The notes beneath the pieces are model-generated. The model saw nothing but the letters and a program-made list of their open reading frames with translations, did not search any database and was not told the origin of the DNA. A stretch of 64,000 nt of DNA from assembly GCA_947450365.1 (NCBI GenBank), contig CANFVE010000013.1, forward strand, positions 1-64,000, written 5' to 3'. Below, piece by piece: positions 27,278 to 37,395 of this stretch (positions within the stretch are counted from its first letter, which is position 1; each line of letters starts with the position of its first letter). Source of the stretch: Cytophagaceae bacterium. GTDB taxonomy: Bacteria > Bacteroidota > Bacteroidia > Cytophagales > Spirosomataceae. The translations under genes were made by a program, and so were the position numbers.

Positions 27278-28336
27278 ATGAGCCAACGCATCCACGTCAG
27301 CATCAAAGAAATCACCCAAGAAACGGATGATACCAAAACGATTCATTTTTGGCATCCGATTCATGCGGAATTGACCTATCAATCGGGCCAATTTTTAACA
27401 CTACTTTTCGACATCGAAGGGCAAAAGGTCCGCCGAAGTTATTCGCTTTCCTCCTCCCCCAAAACAGATACCTCCCCCGCCGTTTCCGTGAAACGTATTC
27501 CGGGTGGCTTGGTTTCGAATTATATCTGCGATACGTTGAAGGTCGGAGACAACGTAGAAATCATGGAAGCGATGGGCAATTTTATGGTAAAACCGGATGC
27601 CACAGCAACGAAAACCTATGTCTTTATAGGGGCTGGATCAGGGATCACGCCTTTGTTTTCGATGATCAAAACCTTGTTGCACAGCGAACCCCAATCGCGC
27701 ATTTACCTGATTTACGGCTCACGAAATGAGCAACAAATCATTTTCAAAAAAGCCTTGGACGAACTCGAGCATTCGTTTTCCGATCGCTTTAAAGTGATCC
27801 ATGTGATTAGCCAGTCGGGGCCGACCTGGGTGGGATATAAAGGACGTATCAATCAGGCCTCCATCGTATTTTATTTGAAACAAGAATTAGGCATCCCGAT
27901 TCCGGATGCTCACTATTATTTGTGTGGCCCGGGTCAAATGATGCAGGACGTAAAAAATTCCCTGGCGATGTTTGAGGTACCGGAGTCTCAGGTGCACCAA
28001 GAATTATTTAGTTCGAATAGCAGTCCTGACGTGGAGCAAGCGGAGGAAGATGGTACATTGAAAACCCAAACGGTAACCTTGACATACGAAGGGAAAAACC
28101 ATCAAGTGGAGGTGAAAGCACATGAAACCATTTTAGAGGCGGCGTTGAACGCAGATATTGATATTCCATATTCATGCCAAGCGGGTATGTGCACGGCTTG
28201 TATGGGTTTGTGTACGCAAGGTCAGGTGATGATGGATGAGGAAGATGGTTTGACGGATACGGAGATTAAGAAAGGATATGTATTAACTTGCGTGGCGCAT
28301 CCGATGTCGGGTGATGTCATCATCGATTTAGATTAA
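27278..28336 (+). CDS. Ferredoxin-NADP reductase-like protein with C-terminal 2Fe-2S domain (PaaE-like)
   Basis: A 352-residue electron-transfer flavoprotein. The FAD-binding domain has RRSYSLSSSP and the NAD(P)-binding domain has GAGSGITPLFSM and CGPGQMM. The C-terminal plant-type ferredoxin domain supplies CQAGMCTAC plus a later cysteine for the 2Fe-2S cluster. This is the layout of PaaE, the reductase of phenylacetyl-CoA epoxidase. No PaaABCD genes are near, so it probably serves another oxygenase or desaturase. It lies one base after the GHL10 gene. Confidence 0.88.
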   Translation: MSQRIHVSIKEITQETDDTKTIHFWHPIHAELTYQSGQFLTLLFDIEGQKVRRSYSLSSSPKTDTSPAVSVKRIPGGLVSNYICDTLKVGDNVEIMEAMGNFMVKPDATATKTYVFIGAGSGITPLFSMIKTLLHSEPQSRIYLIYGSRNEQQIIFKKALDELEHSFSDRFKVIHVISQSGPTWVGYKGRINQASIVFYLKQELGIPIPDAHYYLCGPGQMMQDVKNSLAMFEVPESQVHQELFSSNSSPDVEQAEEDGTLKTQTVTLTYEGKNHQVEVKAHETILEAALNADIDIPYSCQAGMCTACMGLCTQGQVMMDEEDGLTDTEIKKGYVLTCVAHPMSGDVIIDLD

Positions 28337-28338
28337 CC

Positions 28339-30069
28339 ATGAACAGAACGATAAGTCCTCAAAATACTACACGCCAATTTCTTCCTTCCGACTTTTCATT
28401 AAGTACCTGGGACAGCGTAAAACCCTATTTCGACCTATTAAGCGAGGTATCTATTCATTCTGCCGCGGATTTGCGGTCATTTTGTGCGCAGCGATCCGAG
28501 TTAGAAAGTTATTTGTCCGAAAATTTTGCCTGGCGCTACATCAAAATGTCTTGCGACAATCAAAACGAAGATTTACAAGCTAGCTATGCGCAATTTGTGA
28601 ATGACATTATGCCACATGCTTCTGTTTACGAGGACGTTTGGAATAAGAAGGTCATAGATTCTCCCTATGTGGACGAATTGACAGAAAGTGGTTTTACGAT
28701 TATGTTTAGGGGGCTCAAAAAGGCGATTGAAATTTTCAGGGAAGAAAATATTCCGTTGTTCACGGAACTCCAAAACCTGCAAACCCAATACGGGAATTTA
28801 ACGGGAGGACTGATGGTGACGATTGATGGGGAAGAAAAAACACTCCAACAAGCGAGTGCCCTGCTCGAATCTACCGATCGGACCTTGCGAGAAAAGGTCT
28901 ATTTTCTAATGACGACGCAGCGGTTAGGTATTAAAAAAGAATTGAATGAATTGTTCAATGAATTAATTCAACGTAGGCATCAGGTGGCCCAACAATCCGG
29001 ATTTGAAAATTTCAGGGATTATTCCTTCGCCAGTTTAGGACGTTTTGACTATAGTCCGGCGGATTGTTTTGAATTTCATGAGGCGGTTGCGACTACGTTG
29101 TCTCCGATTTTAAATGAATTAGCGGCCAAACGAAAAGCGGCTTTAGGTTTATCAGAATTGCGTCCATGGGACAAGTCGGTGGATCCGCAGGGAAGAAAAC
29201 CACTGAAACCCTTTGAGACAGGGCAGGAATTATTGGATAAAACGATACAGGTATTTACGAATTTGGATCCGTTTTTAGGGGATTGTTTGAAAGAGATGGT
29301 CAAATTAGATCGTTTCGATTTAGATTCTCGGAAAGGCAAAAATCCAGGGGGCTACAATTATCCCTTGGAAGAAACTGGATTTCCATTCATTTTTATGAAT
29401 GCGGCAGGACAGGTTCGTGATATGGTGACTCTTTTGCATGAGGGGGGCCATGCGGTTCATTCGATTTTAACGAAAGATTTGCCTTTAAATACATTTCGTA
29501 ATTTTCCGTCTGAGGTCGCTGAATTAGCCTCGATGAGCATGGAATTGATTACGATGGATGAATGGGATTTGTATTTTGAACAGCCGGAGGATGCGAAACG
29601 TGCAAAGATTAAGCATTTGGAGGATATTTTAGAGACCTTGCCTTGGGTAGCTACGATCGATGCATTTCAGCATTGGATTTATGAAAACCCAACTCATTCG
29701 CTCGTCGAGCGAGAGGCCAAATGGCTCGAAATTCTGAATCGCTTTTCGGATAACATCACGGATTGGGAAGGATTGGAAGAGATAAAGGGGCATATTTGGC
29801 AAAAACAATTGCATTTATTCGAGGTGCCGTTTTATTACATTGAATATGCGATTGCCCAATTAGGGGCCTTGGCCGTGTGGCGAAATTATTGTGAAAATCC
29901 GACCCAAGCGCTTCATCAATATTTGGATGCACTTTCGTTAGGCTATACAGTTCCGATTCGCGAAATCTACGCAGCGGCAGGCATTGAATTTAATTTTAGC
30001 CAAGGATATATTGCCGAATTGATGGACTTTTTAATGCAAAAGATTAAAAAATTAGAAACAAATAGCTAG
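28339..30069 (+). CDS. M3 family oligoendopeptidase
   Basis: A 576-residue cytoplasmic zinc peptidase of the thimet oligopeptidase/PepF group. The zinc site HEGGHAVHS is near residue 366, with the downstream glutamate in SEVAELASMSMELI. It probably trims oligopeptides from protein turnover or uptake. It lies two bases after the reductase gene at the end of the operon. Confidence 0.92.
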   Translation: MNRTISPQNTTRQFLPSDFSLSTWDSVKPYFDLLSEVSIHSAADLRSFCAQRSELESYLSENFAWRYIKMSCDNQNEDLQASYAQFVNDIMPHASVYEDVWNKKVIDSPYVDELTESGFTIMFRGLKKAIEIFREENIPLFTELQNLQTQYGNLTGGLMVTIDGEEKTLQQASALLESTDRTLREKVYFLMTTQRLGIKKELNELFNELIQRRHQVAQQSGFENFRDYSFASLGRFDYSPADCFEFHEAVATTLSPILNELAAKRKAALGLSELRPWDKSVDPQGRKPLKPFETGQELLDKTIQVFTNLDPFLGDCLKEMVKLDRFDLDSRKGKNPGGYNYPLEETGFPFIFMNAAGQVRDMVTLLHEGGHAVHSILTKDLPLNTFRNFPSEVAELASMSMELITMDEWDLYFEQPEDAKRAKIKHLEDILETLPWVATIDAFQHWIYENPTHSLVEREAKWLEILNRFSDNITDWEGLEEIKGHIWQKQLHLFEVPFYYIEYAIAQLGALAVWRNYCENPTQALHQYLDALSLGYTVPIREIYAAAGIEFNFSQGYIAELMDFLMQKIKKLETNS

Positions 30070-30107
30070 ACTCGGTCAAATCACTTTTTTAATACGATTT
30101 TTGGCCT

Positions 30108-30115
30108 TATTTTTG
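30108..30115 (+). promoter_or_regulatory. -7 element TATTTTTG for the small lipoprotein gene
   Basis: A perfect TAnnTTTG match, 22 bases before the ATG. A run of T about 17 bases upstream may act as a -33 element. Confidence 0.5.
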
Positions 30116-30137
30116 CACAGAATTTTTGTAACACACG

Positions 30138-30386
30138 ATGAAATTAAAAAACATACTCCCGATTGCTGCCTTGGCTTTAATGGCTACTGCTTGTGACTAC
30201 CAAAAAAACAACACGATTAAGCAAAAAGACTTAAACGCTGGTGAAACACATGTATATGGCGTTCATCCAGATAGCGCTGCGGCTCAAATTAAGAATACGT
30301 ATACGGCTAAACCTGAATTGGAAGTAAAAGCAAATGCGATTCGTGAGAAATTATTCGCAGGAAAAAGCATAAATAAGGGGAATTAA
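30138..30386 (+). CDS. Small lipoprotein, function unknown
   Basis: An 82-residue protein with a lipoprotein signal ending ALMATAC, so cysteine 19 would be lipidated. The mature part is short, polar and charged, without a recognised domain. It has its own promoter motif and a strong terminator, so it is transcribed alone. Abundant small envelope lipoproteins are often arranged this way. Confidence 0.75.
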   Translation: MKLKNILPIAALALMATACDYQKNNTIKQKDLNAGETHVYGVHPDSAAAQIKNTYTAKPELEVKANAIREKLFAGKSINKGN

Positions 30387-30409
30387 TATCCAAAACATAT
30401 CATAGGAAG

Positions 30410-30432
30410 AGCCGGTTTATCCGGCTTTTTTT
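30410..30432 (+). terminator. Terminator of the small lipoprotein gene
   Basis: AGCCGG (30410-30415), loop TTTAT, CCGGCT (30421-30426), then a run of T. A classic intrinsic terminator. Confidence 0.88.
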
Positions 30433-30877
30433 ATGCCTGAAACCAGGTGCGCAAAAAGGTGAGTTGGTATATGAATCCCGTATACAACAAGGCCCACAAA
30501 ATGGATGAAATAGCCATGAATAGCAAGATTCGCGGCAAAGGGACCTTAAACGACAAAGCCAAAAAACTTCCGCCGATGGGCGTAAAAATTAAAGGTGTGA
30601 GCGCGGCGATGCCTTTGATACCAAATTTTTGCCAAATCTGAACGGCGTAACGGACGCGCTTGGAAAAGAGCAAAGGCTTCGTTTTGCGTAGCGATGAGAG
30701 ACTTTTGAGGATGATTTGCCCCACGCTTACGATGATCGTCACGGTTAACATCGCGCCGAGCCACGTAAAAAATACCGTTTCATACCAAGCTAATCCTAAG
30801 GAAAATCCCGTAATCGGTCCCGCAATAAATTTTAGGGCGGTGGCAAACATCACCGCAAAATAGGCTCCCCAGGACAT
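30431..30877 (-). CDS. Small multi-span membrane protein (small multidrug-export-like)
   Basis: A 148-residue protein with about four transmembrane segments. The region KFGIKGIAALTPLIFTPIGGS resembles the loop in proteins annotated as small multidrug export or DedA-like, but I cannot place it firmly. Its start codon overlaps the dsbD stop by one base (TAATG), so it is translated with dsbD. Confidence 0.55.
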   Translation of the reverse strand: MSWGAYFAVMFATALKFIAGPITGFSLGLAWYETVFFTWLGAMLTVTIIVSVGQIILKSLSSLRKTKPLLFSKRVRYAVQIWQKFGIKGIAALTPLIFTPIGGSFLALSFKVPLPRILLFMAISSILWALLYTGFIYQLTFLRTWFQA

Positions 30878-32832
30878 TAAATTCCAGATTTATAGGTCGC
30901 GATTCCTTTGGAAAGGAAATCGACAAAATGATCAATGTTTGCATCAAAGGAAACGGGCTCGACCATCGGGCGCATATCCTTGCGTGGATCAAGGAGAATG
31001 TAATGCGGTTGGGCATTCGAATTAAATTGGGCAATCTGAAAATCTAAATTTTGATCCCCGAGGGTTTGTTTGACCTGTCCGTCCACGTTGGAGGTATACC
31101 AAGCGGCTTCTGGCAATTCCGTTTTATCGTCACAATACAAGGCTACCACTACATAGTCATTTTTCAATTTCGCTAAAACGCCAGGATCCGACCAAACATA
31201 TTCTTCCATTTTGCGGCAATTGACACATCCATGACCCGTAAAATCGATGAAGAGAGGTTTACCCACTTTCAGGGCATAGGCCTTGGCTTCTTGGAAATCA
31301 AAAAATCCTTGCAGGCCCAATGGAAGCGTCAAAAATTCGCTGTATTTAGCCTTCGTGGAAGCCACCGGAGCGGCGGGGGAATTGGTATTTCCCTTGAAAT
31401 CCTGTGAACTCATGGGCGGCAACCAGCCGGAAAGCCCTTTCAACGGAGCCCCAAACATGCCTGGAATCAAATACAACACAAAAGCCAGCATCGCGGTAGC
31501 AAACAGGGTTCGTGGGATCGATAATTTTCCAGATGGCCCATCATGTGGCAAGGAAATTTTACCAAACAAATACAAGGTTAATGCCGTGAAGATGGCAATC
31601 CAAATGGCTAAAAAGATTTCACGATCGAGCAAATGCCAGTGATAGACCTGATCCGCCACGCTTAAAAATTTGAAGGCTAAAGCGATTTCTAAAAAGCCTA
31701 AAACGACTTTCACTTCGTTCATCCAATTGCCTGATTTGGGTAATTTCTGCATGAAGCCAGGGAATATCGCGAACAAAGTAAATGGAATTGCAAAGGCAAG
31801 GGAGAACCCTAACATCCCGATGATCGGTTTGATAAAGGCCCCTTGGGATGCGGCAATTAAAATCGAACCGGCCAATGGGCCCGTGCAGGAAAAAGAAACC
31901 AACACCAAGGTGAAAGCCATAAAAAACACCCCAATTAAGCCTCCTTTGTCGGATTTTGCATCTACCGTATTGACTAAATTCGAGGGCAACACGATTTCAA
32001 AAGCCCCTAAAAAAGAAATTCCAAAGATGATAAAGATGGCAAAAAACAACAGATTGGGAATCCAATGTGTGCTCAAGAAATTGGCAAAACTAGCTCCCGC
32101 GAAAAAGGCCAACAGGGTTCCAAAAAACACATAAATCAAGACAATGAACGCGCCATACAAAAAGGCTAATTTTTTACCCCCTTTTTGTTTCGTGAAAAAA
32201 CTCACCGTCATGGGAATTAAGGGATATACACAAGGCGTGAGTAAAGCGATGAGACCAGCGCCCATGGCGATCCAGAAAAAGCTCCAAAGGGATTCTTGGG
32301 GAGGAGCGATTAACGAAGCCTCAGCGATTTTTTTTTTTGATTCCTCGCTACTGGAGGAAGCCATACCGGCTGCTTGAATAACAAAAGGCCCTTTGATGGG
32401 AACACAGAGGCCGCTTTCGTTGGAACAGGTTTGGGAATCGTAGGTTCCATCGATTTTCCAGTTGGCGGATGTGATTTTAATTTGTTGGCGAAACTCCCCT
32501 TGCTCCGTAAAATACGTATAGGTTCCGTTCCAAATCTCTTTATCCTCTTTCGAATGGGGATTGATGGCTTTTAAGGGGCCATCCACCTGAACGCCGAGGC
32601 CTTCTTTGATTTTGATGGTGGTGACCACGGGCCCTAATTCTTTGTCGAAATCAGACGAATAGAGGTACCATCCTTTATCGATTTTAACTTTAAAGATGAT
32701 TTCGGCGCTTTGCCCGACGGTCGGGTTCGCAGGTTCCAAGGTCCATGACCATTTAGCCGGTGTGATTTTTTGAGAAAAGCCCCAAAAGCTTGCACACACA
32801 AAGGCGAAAAGTAGAAATAAGCGAAATTTCAT
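30877..32832 (-). CDS. dsbD: Thiol:disulfide interchange protein DsbD
   Basis: Moves reducing equivalents from cytoplasmic thioredoxin to the periplasm, supporting cytochrome c maturation and disulfide repair. The 651-residue protein has a signal peptide, an N-terminal DsbD-alpha-like domain (about 22-150), eight transmembrane helices (about 180-455, with GLIALLTPCVYPLIPMTVSFF and FSCTGPLAG cysteines), and a C-terminal thioredoxin-like domain with GCVNC. Its role fits the ccm operon at 14-18 kb. A promoter motif lies upstream, divergent from glyA. Confidence 0.92.
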   Translation of the reverse strand: MKFRLFLLFAFVCASFWGFSQKITPAKWSWTLEPANPTVGQSAEIIFKVKIDKGWYLYSSDFDKELGPVVTTIKIKEGLGVQVDGPLKAINPHSKEDKEIWNGTYTYFTEQGEFRQQIKITSANWKIDGTYDSQTCSNESGLCVPIKGPFVIQAAGMASSSSEESKKKIAEASLIAPPQESLWSFFWIAMGAGLIALLTPCVYPLIPMTVSFFTKQKGGKKLAFLYGAFIVLIYVFFGTLLAFFAGASFANFLSTHWIPNLLFFAIFIIFGISFLGAFEIVLPSNLVNTVDAKSDKGGLIGVFFMAFTLVLVSFSCTGPLAGSILIAASQGAFIKPIIGMLGFSLAFAIPFTLFAIFPGFMQKLPKSGNWMNEVKVVLGFLEIALAFKFLSVADQVYHWHLLDREIFLAIWIAIFTALTLYLFGKISLPHDGPSGKLSIPRTLFATAMLAFVLYLIPGMFGAPLKGLSGWLPPMSSQDFKGNTNSPAAPVASTKAKYSEFLTLPLGLQGFFDFQEAKAYALKVGKPLFIDFTGHGCVNCRKMEEYVWSDPGVLAKLKNDYVVVALYCDDKTELPEAAWYTSNVDGQVKQTLGDQNLDFQIAQFNSNAQPHYILLDPRKDMRPMVEPVSFDANIDHFVDFLSKGIATYKSGI

Positions 32833-32854
32833 AGGTACCTATTTTAGATTGCCC

Positions 32855-32883
32855 CAAAATTAAGAAAAATTAGCGGAACCCAA
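32855..32883 (-). promoter_or_regulatory. Promoter of dsbD and the following gene
   Basis: On the minus strand TTG (32881-32883), 18 bases, then TAATTTTG (32855-32862), about 23 bases before the start. It matches the Bacteroidota consensus well. Confidence 0.6.
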
Positions 32884-32984
32884 CGTGATATTTGTCGACT
32901 AAATCGCCCAACTTCTCTTTTCTATTCGGATTAAAAATCGTAATTTTATGCTCTTTAAAACGAAATCCAACAACATTTTATTTC

Positions 32985-34277
32985 ATGGCTGCCAGCACAT
33001 TTCCAACCCAGCGCGATACCGAGATTTTTTCATTAATTGACCAAGAGGCTCACCGACAAGAATTCGGAATCGAGTTAATTGCCTCAGAAAACTTCACATC
33101 CCCACAGGTGATGGAAGCGCAGGGCAGTGTATTGACCAATAAATATGCAGAAGGACTTCCAGGAAAACGCTATTATGGGGGTTGCGAGGTAGTCGATGAG
33201 GTTGAAACCTTGGCGATTGAGCGTGCGAAACAACTATTTGGTGCGACATGGGCAAACGTACAGCCGCATTCAGGTGCACAAGCGAATGCCGCGGTGTTTT
33301 TATCATTTTTGAATCCGGGCGATAAGATTTTAGGTTTTGATTTGTCCCATGGGGGTCACTTGTCACATGGTTCACCGGTGAATTTTTCAGGAAAATATTT
33401 CCAAGCCTTTTTTTACGGAGTAGAAAAAGAAACAGGCTTAATCGATTGGGATAAGGTAGAGGCGACGGCGGCAAAAGAAAAACCACGGTTGATCATTTGT
33501 GGTGCTTCGGCTTATTCGAGGGATTGGGATTATGCACGTTTGCGTGCGATTGCGGATCAAGTAGGCGCTATTTTATTGGCGGATATTTCACATCCATCGG
33601 CCTTAATTGCGAAAGGTTTATTGAACAACCCAATGTCTCACTGTCACATTGTGACAACAACCACCCATAAAACATTGCGAGGGCCGCGTGGAGGTTTGAT
33701 TATGATGGGCAATGATTTTGAGAATCCATTTGGCTTTAAGACCTTGAAAGGAGAATTAAAATTGATGTCCGCTTGTTTAGATGGTGCCGTATTCCCAGGT
33801 ACGCAGGGTGGTCCTTTGGAACATGTCATTGCGGCGAAGGCGATTGCGTTTGGGGAGGCCTTAACACCGACATTTGAGGCGTATGCGAAGCAAGTGCAAG
33901 TGAATGCGCAAGCGATGGCGAAGGCATTTTTGGCTAAAGGATATGAAATTATTTCGGGAGGAACGGATAATCATTTGATGTTAATCGATTTACGTCCGAA
34001 GGGATTGAGTGGAAAATTAGCAGAAAACACGTTGATTCAAGCGGATATTACCATCAATAAGAACATGGTTCCATTTGATGACAAATCACCATTTGTGACA
34101 TCGGGCATGCGCGTTGGAACTGCGGCGATGACGACGAGAGGATTAAAAGAGTCCGATATGGCCCAAATCGTGGACATGGTGGATAAGGCGTTAATGAATC
34201 ATGATAATGAGGCGGTTTTAAAGCAAATTAAGGGAGATGTGAATGCGTGGGTGAAACAATTCCCACTTTATTTATAA
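32985..34277 (+). CDS. glyA: Serine hydroxymethyltransferase
   Basis: Interconverts serine and glycine with tetrahydrofolate and PLP; the main source of one-carbon units. The 430-residue protein has the family landmarks [25 protein letters not shown], the PLP lysine in [14 protein letters not shown], and [13 protein letters not shown]. The ATG at 32985 gives the normal length; an open extension upstream is not conserved-looking. A TAATTTTA at 32941-32948 is a one-mismatch -7 candidate. Confidence 0.97.
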   Translation: MAASTFPTQRDTEIFSLIDQEAHRQEFGIELIASENFTSPQVMEAQGSVLTNKYAEGLPGKRYYGGCEVVDEVETLAIERAKQLFGATWANVQPHSGAQANAAVFLSFLNPGDKILGFDLSHGGHLSHGSPVNFSGKYFQAFFYGVEKETGLIDWDKVEATAAKEKPRLIICGASAYSRDWDYARLRAIADQVGAILLADISHPSALIAKGLLNNPMSHCHIVTTTTHKTLRGPRGGLIMMGNDFENPFGFKTLKGELKLMSACLDGAVFPGTQGGPLEHVIAAKAIAFGEALTPTFEAYAKQVQVNAQAMAKAFLAKGYEIISGGTDNHLMLIDLRPKGLSGKLAENTLIQADITINKNMVPFDDKSPFVTSGMRVGTAAMTTRGLKESDMAQIVDMVDKALMNHDNEAVLKQIKGDVNAWVKQFPLYL

Positions 34278-34287
34278 TAGGAAAATT

Positions 34288-35151
34288 ATGTCAATGGACC
34301 AAGATTGGGAAGATAATTACGAGGAAGATGAGGACAAGGACGGCACAGAAATGTCGTTTTTAGATCATTTGGAGGAATTGCGCTGGCACATTTTGCGGTC
34401 CATGGCGTCGATTTTGGTTTTTACGATTGCGGCCTGGATTTTCCGAAATGAGATTTTTGGGATTATCATTATGGGGCCAACGAAGGTTGATTTTGCCACA
34501 AATTTGGTCTTGTGTCGCTTGGCTGAAATTACGGGCTGGACGAGCCTTTGTATGCAAAAAGCTGACTTTATTCTACAGAGTCGGGAAGTTTCGGGTCAAT
34601 TTATGATGGCGCTGACGCAATCGATCATAGTTGGATTATTGTTCGCCTTCCCATATGCCTTTTATGAATTATGGCGTTTTATTAAGCCGGGTTTAAAGAA
34701 TAAGGAATTGAAAGCAGCGCGTGGCGCGGTCTTTTGGGTTTCTACCTTGTTTTTTATTGGGGTTTCGTTTGGCTATTTCGTGGTGGCGCCGATGGCGATT
34801 AATTTCTTGGCTAATTTCAAATTGGATGCGACGATTCAAAACCAGTTTGACATTAATGATTACATTTCTTTACTGTCTATGTTGACTTTAGCTTGCGGGC
34901 TAACGTTTCAGTTGCCGATGGTGGCCTTTGTATTATCCCAGGTGGGTATTTTAACCCCATCGTTTATGCGGGAGTATCGGAAACATGCGATGATTGTGAT
35001 TTTGATCGTGGCGGCGATTATTACTCCGTCACCGGATGTGATTTCGCAATTGCTGGTGGCATTCCCTTTGTTGGGCCTCTATGAAATTTCCATTTGGGTT
35101 TCAGGGAGGGTTTTGCGCCGTAAAATGAGAGAAGAAGCTCTCGAAAACTAA
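34288..35151 (+). CDS. tatC: Sec-independent protein translocase TatC
   Basis: Core receptor of the twin-arginine translocase in the inner membrane. The 287-residue protein has an acidic N-terminal stretch, then MSFLDHLEELRWHILRS, which is the TatC signature, and six transmembrane helices with FYELWRFIKPGL between the second and third. No tatA is adjacent. It lies between glyA (10 bases) and an ABC-F gene (3 bases). Confidence 0.95.
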   Translation: MSMDQDWEDNYEEDEDKDGTEMSFLDHLEELRWHILRSMASILVFTIAAWIFRNEIFGIIIMGPTKVDFATNLVLCRLAEITGWTSLCMQKADFILQSREVSGQFMMALTQSIIVGLLFAFPYAFYELWRFIKPGLKNKELKAARGAVFWVSTLFFIGVSFGYFVVAPMAINFLANFKLDATIQNQFDINDYISLLSMLTLACGLTFQLPMVAFVLSQVGILTPSFMREYRKHAMIVILIVAAIITPSPDVISQLLVAFPLLGLYEISIWVSGRVLRRKMREEALEN

Positions 35152-35154
35152 GCT

Positions 35155-37023
35155 ATGAATTATTTATCGGCAGAAAATATTTCTCGGAATATCGGGGAAC
35201 GTTGGGTATTTAAAAACCTGTTCTTTGGGCTCCAAAAAGGGGAAAAGGTCGCGCTCATTGGAAAAAATGGGACAGGCAAAACCACATTGATGGAAACCCT
35301 GATGGGGATGCAAAGTCCGGATGAGGGGAAAATTTCCATTCGAAAAGGCATTCGGGTAGGCTATTTGCCTCAAAACCCCATTTTCACCGAAAACGAAGAA
35401 GTCTTAAATTACCTATTTTCAGATGATTTACCTTCTGCAATGGCGATCAAAGCCTATGAGAAGGCGATGATTTCTGGGGATGCAAAGGAATTAGAAGATT
35501 CGTTTGCGCTCATGGAGGTGCACAATGCTTGGGATTATGAGGCGCGCGCGAAACAGATTATTTCGAGGTTAGGGATTCCGGATGGAGATCAGAAAGTTTC
35601 GACCTTGTCAGGCGGTCAGAAAAAGCGTCTTTCCTTGGCAAAATTATTGATCGAAAGTCCGGACATTATGATTTTGGATGAGCCGACTAACCATTTGGAC
35701 ATCGAAACCATCGAATGGCTCGAAGGGATTTTATCAGGTCCCAATGTGACCGTGCTTGTCGTGTCTCACGATCGGTATTTTTTGGATAAGATTTGCAATA
35801 AAATGTTCGAACTATCGCAGGGTTCTTTATATACCTACGAAGGAAATTACGCCTATTTTTTAGAGAAAAAGGCAGAACGGGAAGCATCTGAAGCGAGTAG
35901 CATTTCGAAAGCCAAAAACCTATATCGCAAAGAATTAGAATGGATGCGCAAGCAGCCCAAAGCCCGCGGAACCAAGGCGCAATATCGGATTGATGCCTTC
36001 GCGGAGACCGAGGAAATGGCCCATCGGAAACCCGATGATTCGAAATTAGAATTAGCGATTCAAATGTCGCGTTTGGGAAATAAAATCATTGAAATTAATG
36101 GCCTAAAGAAAGCGTGGGGGGATAAAAAAATCATCAATGATTTTACCTATACCTTCAAGAAAAAAGACCGCATTGGGATTGTAGGGAAAAACGGAGCGGG
36201 GAAAACTACTTTTTTACAATTACTCACTGGCTTAGAGACGCCAGATGCGGGAACGATTGATCCCGGCGAGACGTTGGTTGTGGGATATTATACCCAAATT
36301 CCATTTGATTTTAAGCCGGAGCAACGCGTCATTGACACCATTACCGAAATCGCGGAGGTGATTCCCTATGGCAAAAATGAGTCCTTGAGTCCAAGCCAAT
36401 TTTTAAGTAAATTTTTGTTCCCTACGGCGCAACAATATACGCCAGTAGCCAAATTATCCGGTGGAGAGAAAAAACGTTTGCAACTCATGCGTGTGTTGGT
36501 CAAAAATCCGAATTTCTTGATTTTGGATGAGCCAACGAATGATTTGGATTTGGACACACTTCAGTTGTTAGAAGATTTTTTAAGTGAGTTTCAGGGTTGT
36601 CTGTTATTGGTTTCCCATGATCGGTATTTCATGGATAATTTGGTGGACCAATTAATCCTCGTCGAAGGCGAGGGCGAGGTGCGCTTCTTTAATGGCAATT
36701 ATACGGACTATCGGATTTCCTTAGAAAATCAACCGGAAAGTGCGCCTGTAGCGAAAGTAAATCCAGTGAAGGCGCCAAGTACGGTGGCAGCTCCTGCAGT
36801 TGCCAAAGGACCCAAATTAAGCTTTAAGGAACAAAAGGAATTTGAGGAATTAGAGGCCAAAATGGCTACACTTGAATCCCAAAAAGCAGTTTTGATTGAG
36901 CAATTACATACAGGCTCCGAAGATTTTCAGGTACTTACGCGTTTGGCACTGGAAATAGACGTGATAAAAAATTCGTTGGAGGAGATGGAATTGAGGTGGT
37001 TGGAGTTATCGGAAAGGGTGTAA
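35155..37023 (+). CDS. ABC-F family ATPase (Uup-like)
   Basis: A 622-residue soluble protein with two ABC domains. The first has Walker A GKNGTGKTT and signature LSGGQKKRLSLA; the second has GKNGAGKTT and LSGGEKKRLQL. They are joined by the ABC-F linker (about residues 235-300). A C-terminal coiled coil (about 560-620) is typical of Uup. There are no transmembrane helices, so it acts on ribosomes or DNA intermediates rather than transport. It ends at the palindromic repeat array. Confidence 0.9.
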   Translation: MNYLSAENISRNIGERWVFKNLFFGLQKGEKVALIGKNGTGKTTLMETLMGMQSPDEGKISIRKGIRVGYLPQNPIFTENEEVLNYLFSDDLPSAMAIKAYEKAMISGDAKELEDSFALMEVHNAWDYEARAKQIISRLGIPDGDQKVSTLSGGQKKRLSLAKLLIESPDIMILDEPTNHLDIETIEWLEGILSGPNVTVLVVSHDRYFLDKICNKMFELSQGSLYTYEGNYAYFLEKKAEREASEASSISKAKNLYRKELEWMRKQPKARGTKAQYRIDAFAETEEMAHRKPDDSKLELAIQMSRLGNKIIEINGLKKAWGDKKIINDFTYTFKKKDRIGIVGKNGAGKTTFLQLLTGLETPDAGTIDPGETLVVGYYTQIPFDFKPEQRVIDTITEIAEVIPYGKNESLSPSQFLSKFLFPTAQQYTPVAKLSGGEKKRLQLMRVLVKNPNFLILDEPTNDLDLDTLQLLEDFLSEFQGCLLLVSHDRYFMDNLVDQLILVEGEGEVRFFNGNYTDYRISLENQPESAPVAKVNPVKAPSTVAAPAVAKGPKLSFKEQKEFEELEAKMATLESQKAVLIEQLHTGSEDFQVLTRLALEIDVIKNSLEEMELRWLELSERV

Positions 37024-37026
37024 TTA

Positions 37027-37343
37027 GCCTTGGTTTGCCAAAGGAACTTTGGCAAACCTAAAGCCCAAAAAATAATAGCACATGTAAGTAATTCACTTAG
37101 CTAAAAACTAGAAATGAAAAAAGATGGCCTTGGTTTGCCAAAGGAACTTTGGCAAACCTAAAGCCAAAAAAATAAAAGTACATGTAAGTAATTCCCCTAG
37201 CTAATAGCTAGAAAAGAAAAAAGATGGCCAATATCAATTGACCACCCTTTTTAAGGCCTTCGGCCTACGATCGCCAAAGTTTCACATTGGCGAACGATGT
37301 TGAGGCCTTCGGCCTAGGTTTGCCAAAGTTCCTTTGGCAAACC
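37027..37343. repeat. Intergenic array of palindromic repeats with an exact 100-base tandem duplication
   Basis: This is the only gene-free stretch over 300 bases (37024-37395). Two direct copies of a 100-base unit lie at 37027-37126 and 37127-37226. Each opens with a perfect hairpin of 12-base arms (GGTTTGCCAAAG, loop GAA, CTTTGGCAAACC; first copy 37032-37058). The same hairpin recurs inverted (loop TTC) at 37317-37343. Between them are two identical mini-hairpins AGGCC-TTC-GGCCT (37254-37266 and 37303-37315), a TCGCCAA/TTGGCGA hairpin (37271-37293), and a 15-base palindrome CTAGCTAATAGCTAG at 37197. It sits between convergent genes and resembles a REP/BIME cluster. Confidence 0.85.
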
Positions 37344-37395
37344 ATCTCCCACCAAACCACCTCGACACACCCCCCCCTCCTAAACCACCTCCAAA

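Noticed and set aside
31670-32134. Long lysine-rich open frame opposite dsbD
   Set aside because: Antisense shadow of transmembrane-coding sequence; dsbD is unambiguous and no promoter or domain supports the other strand.
37027-37226. Tandem repeats considered as a CRISPR array
   Set aside because: Only two units of 100 bases whose whole length is repeated, with no unique spacers and no cas genes.
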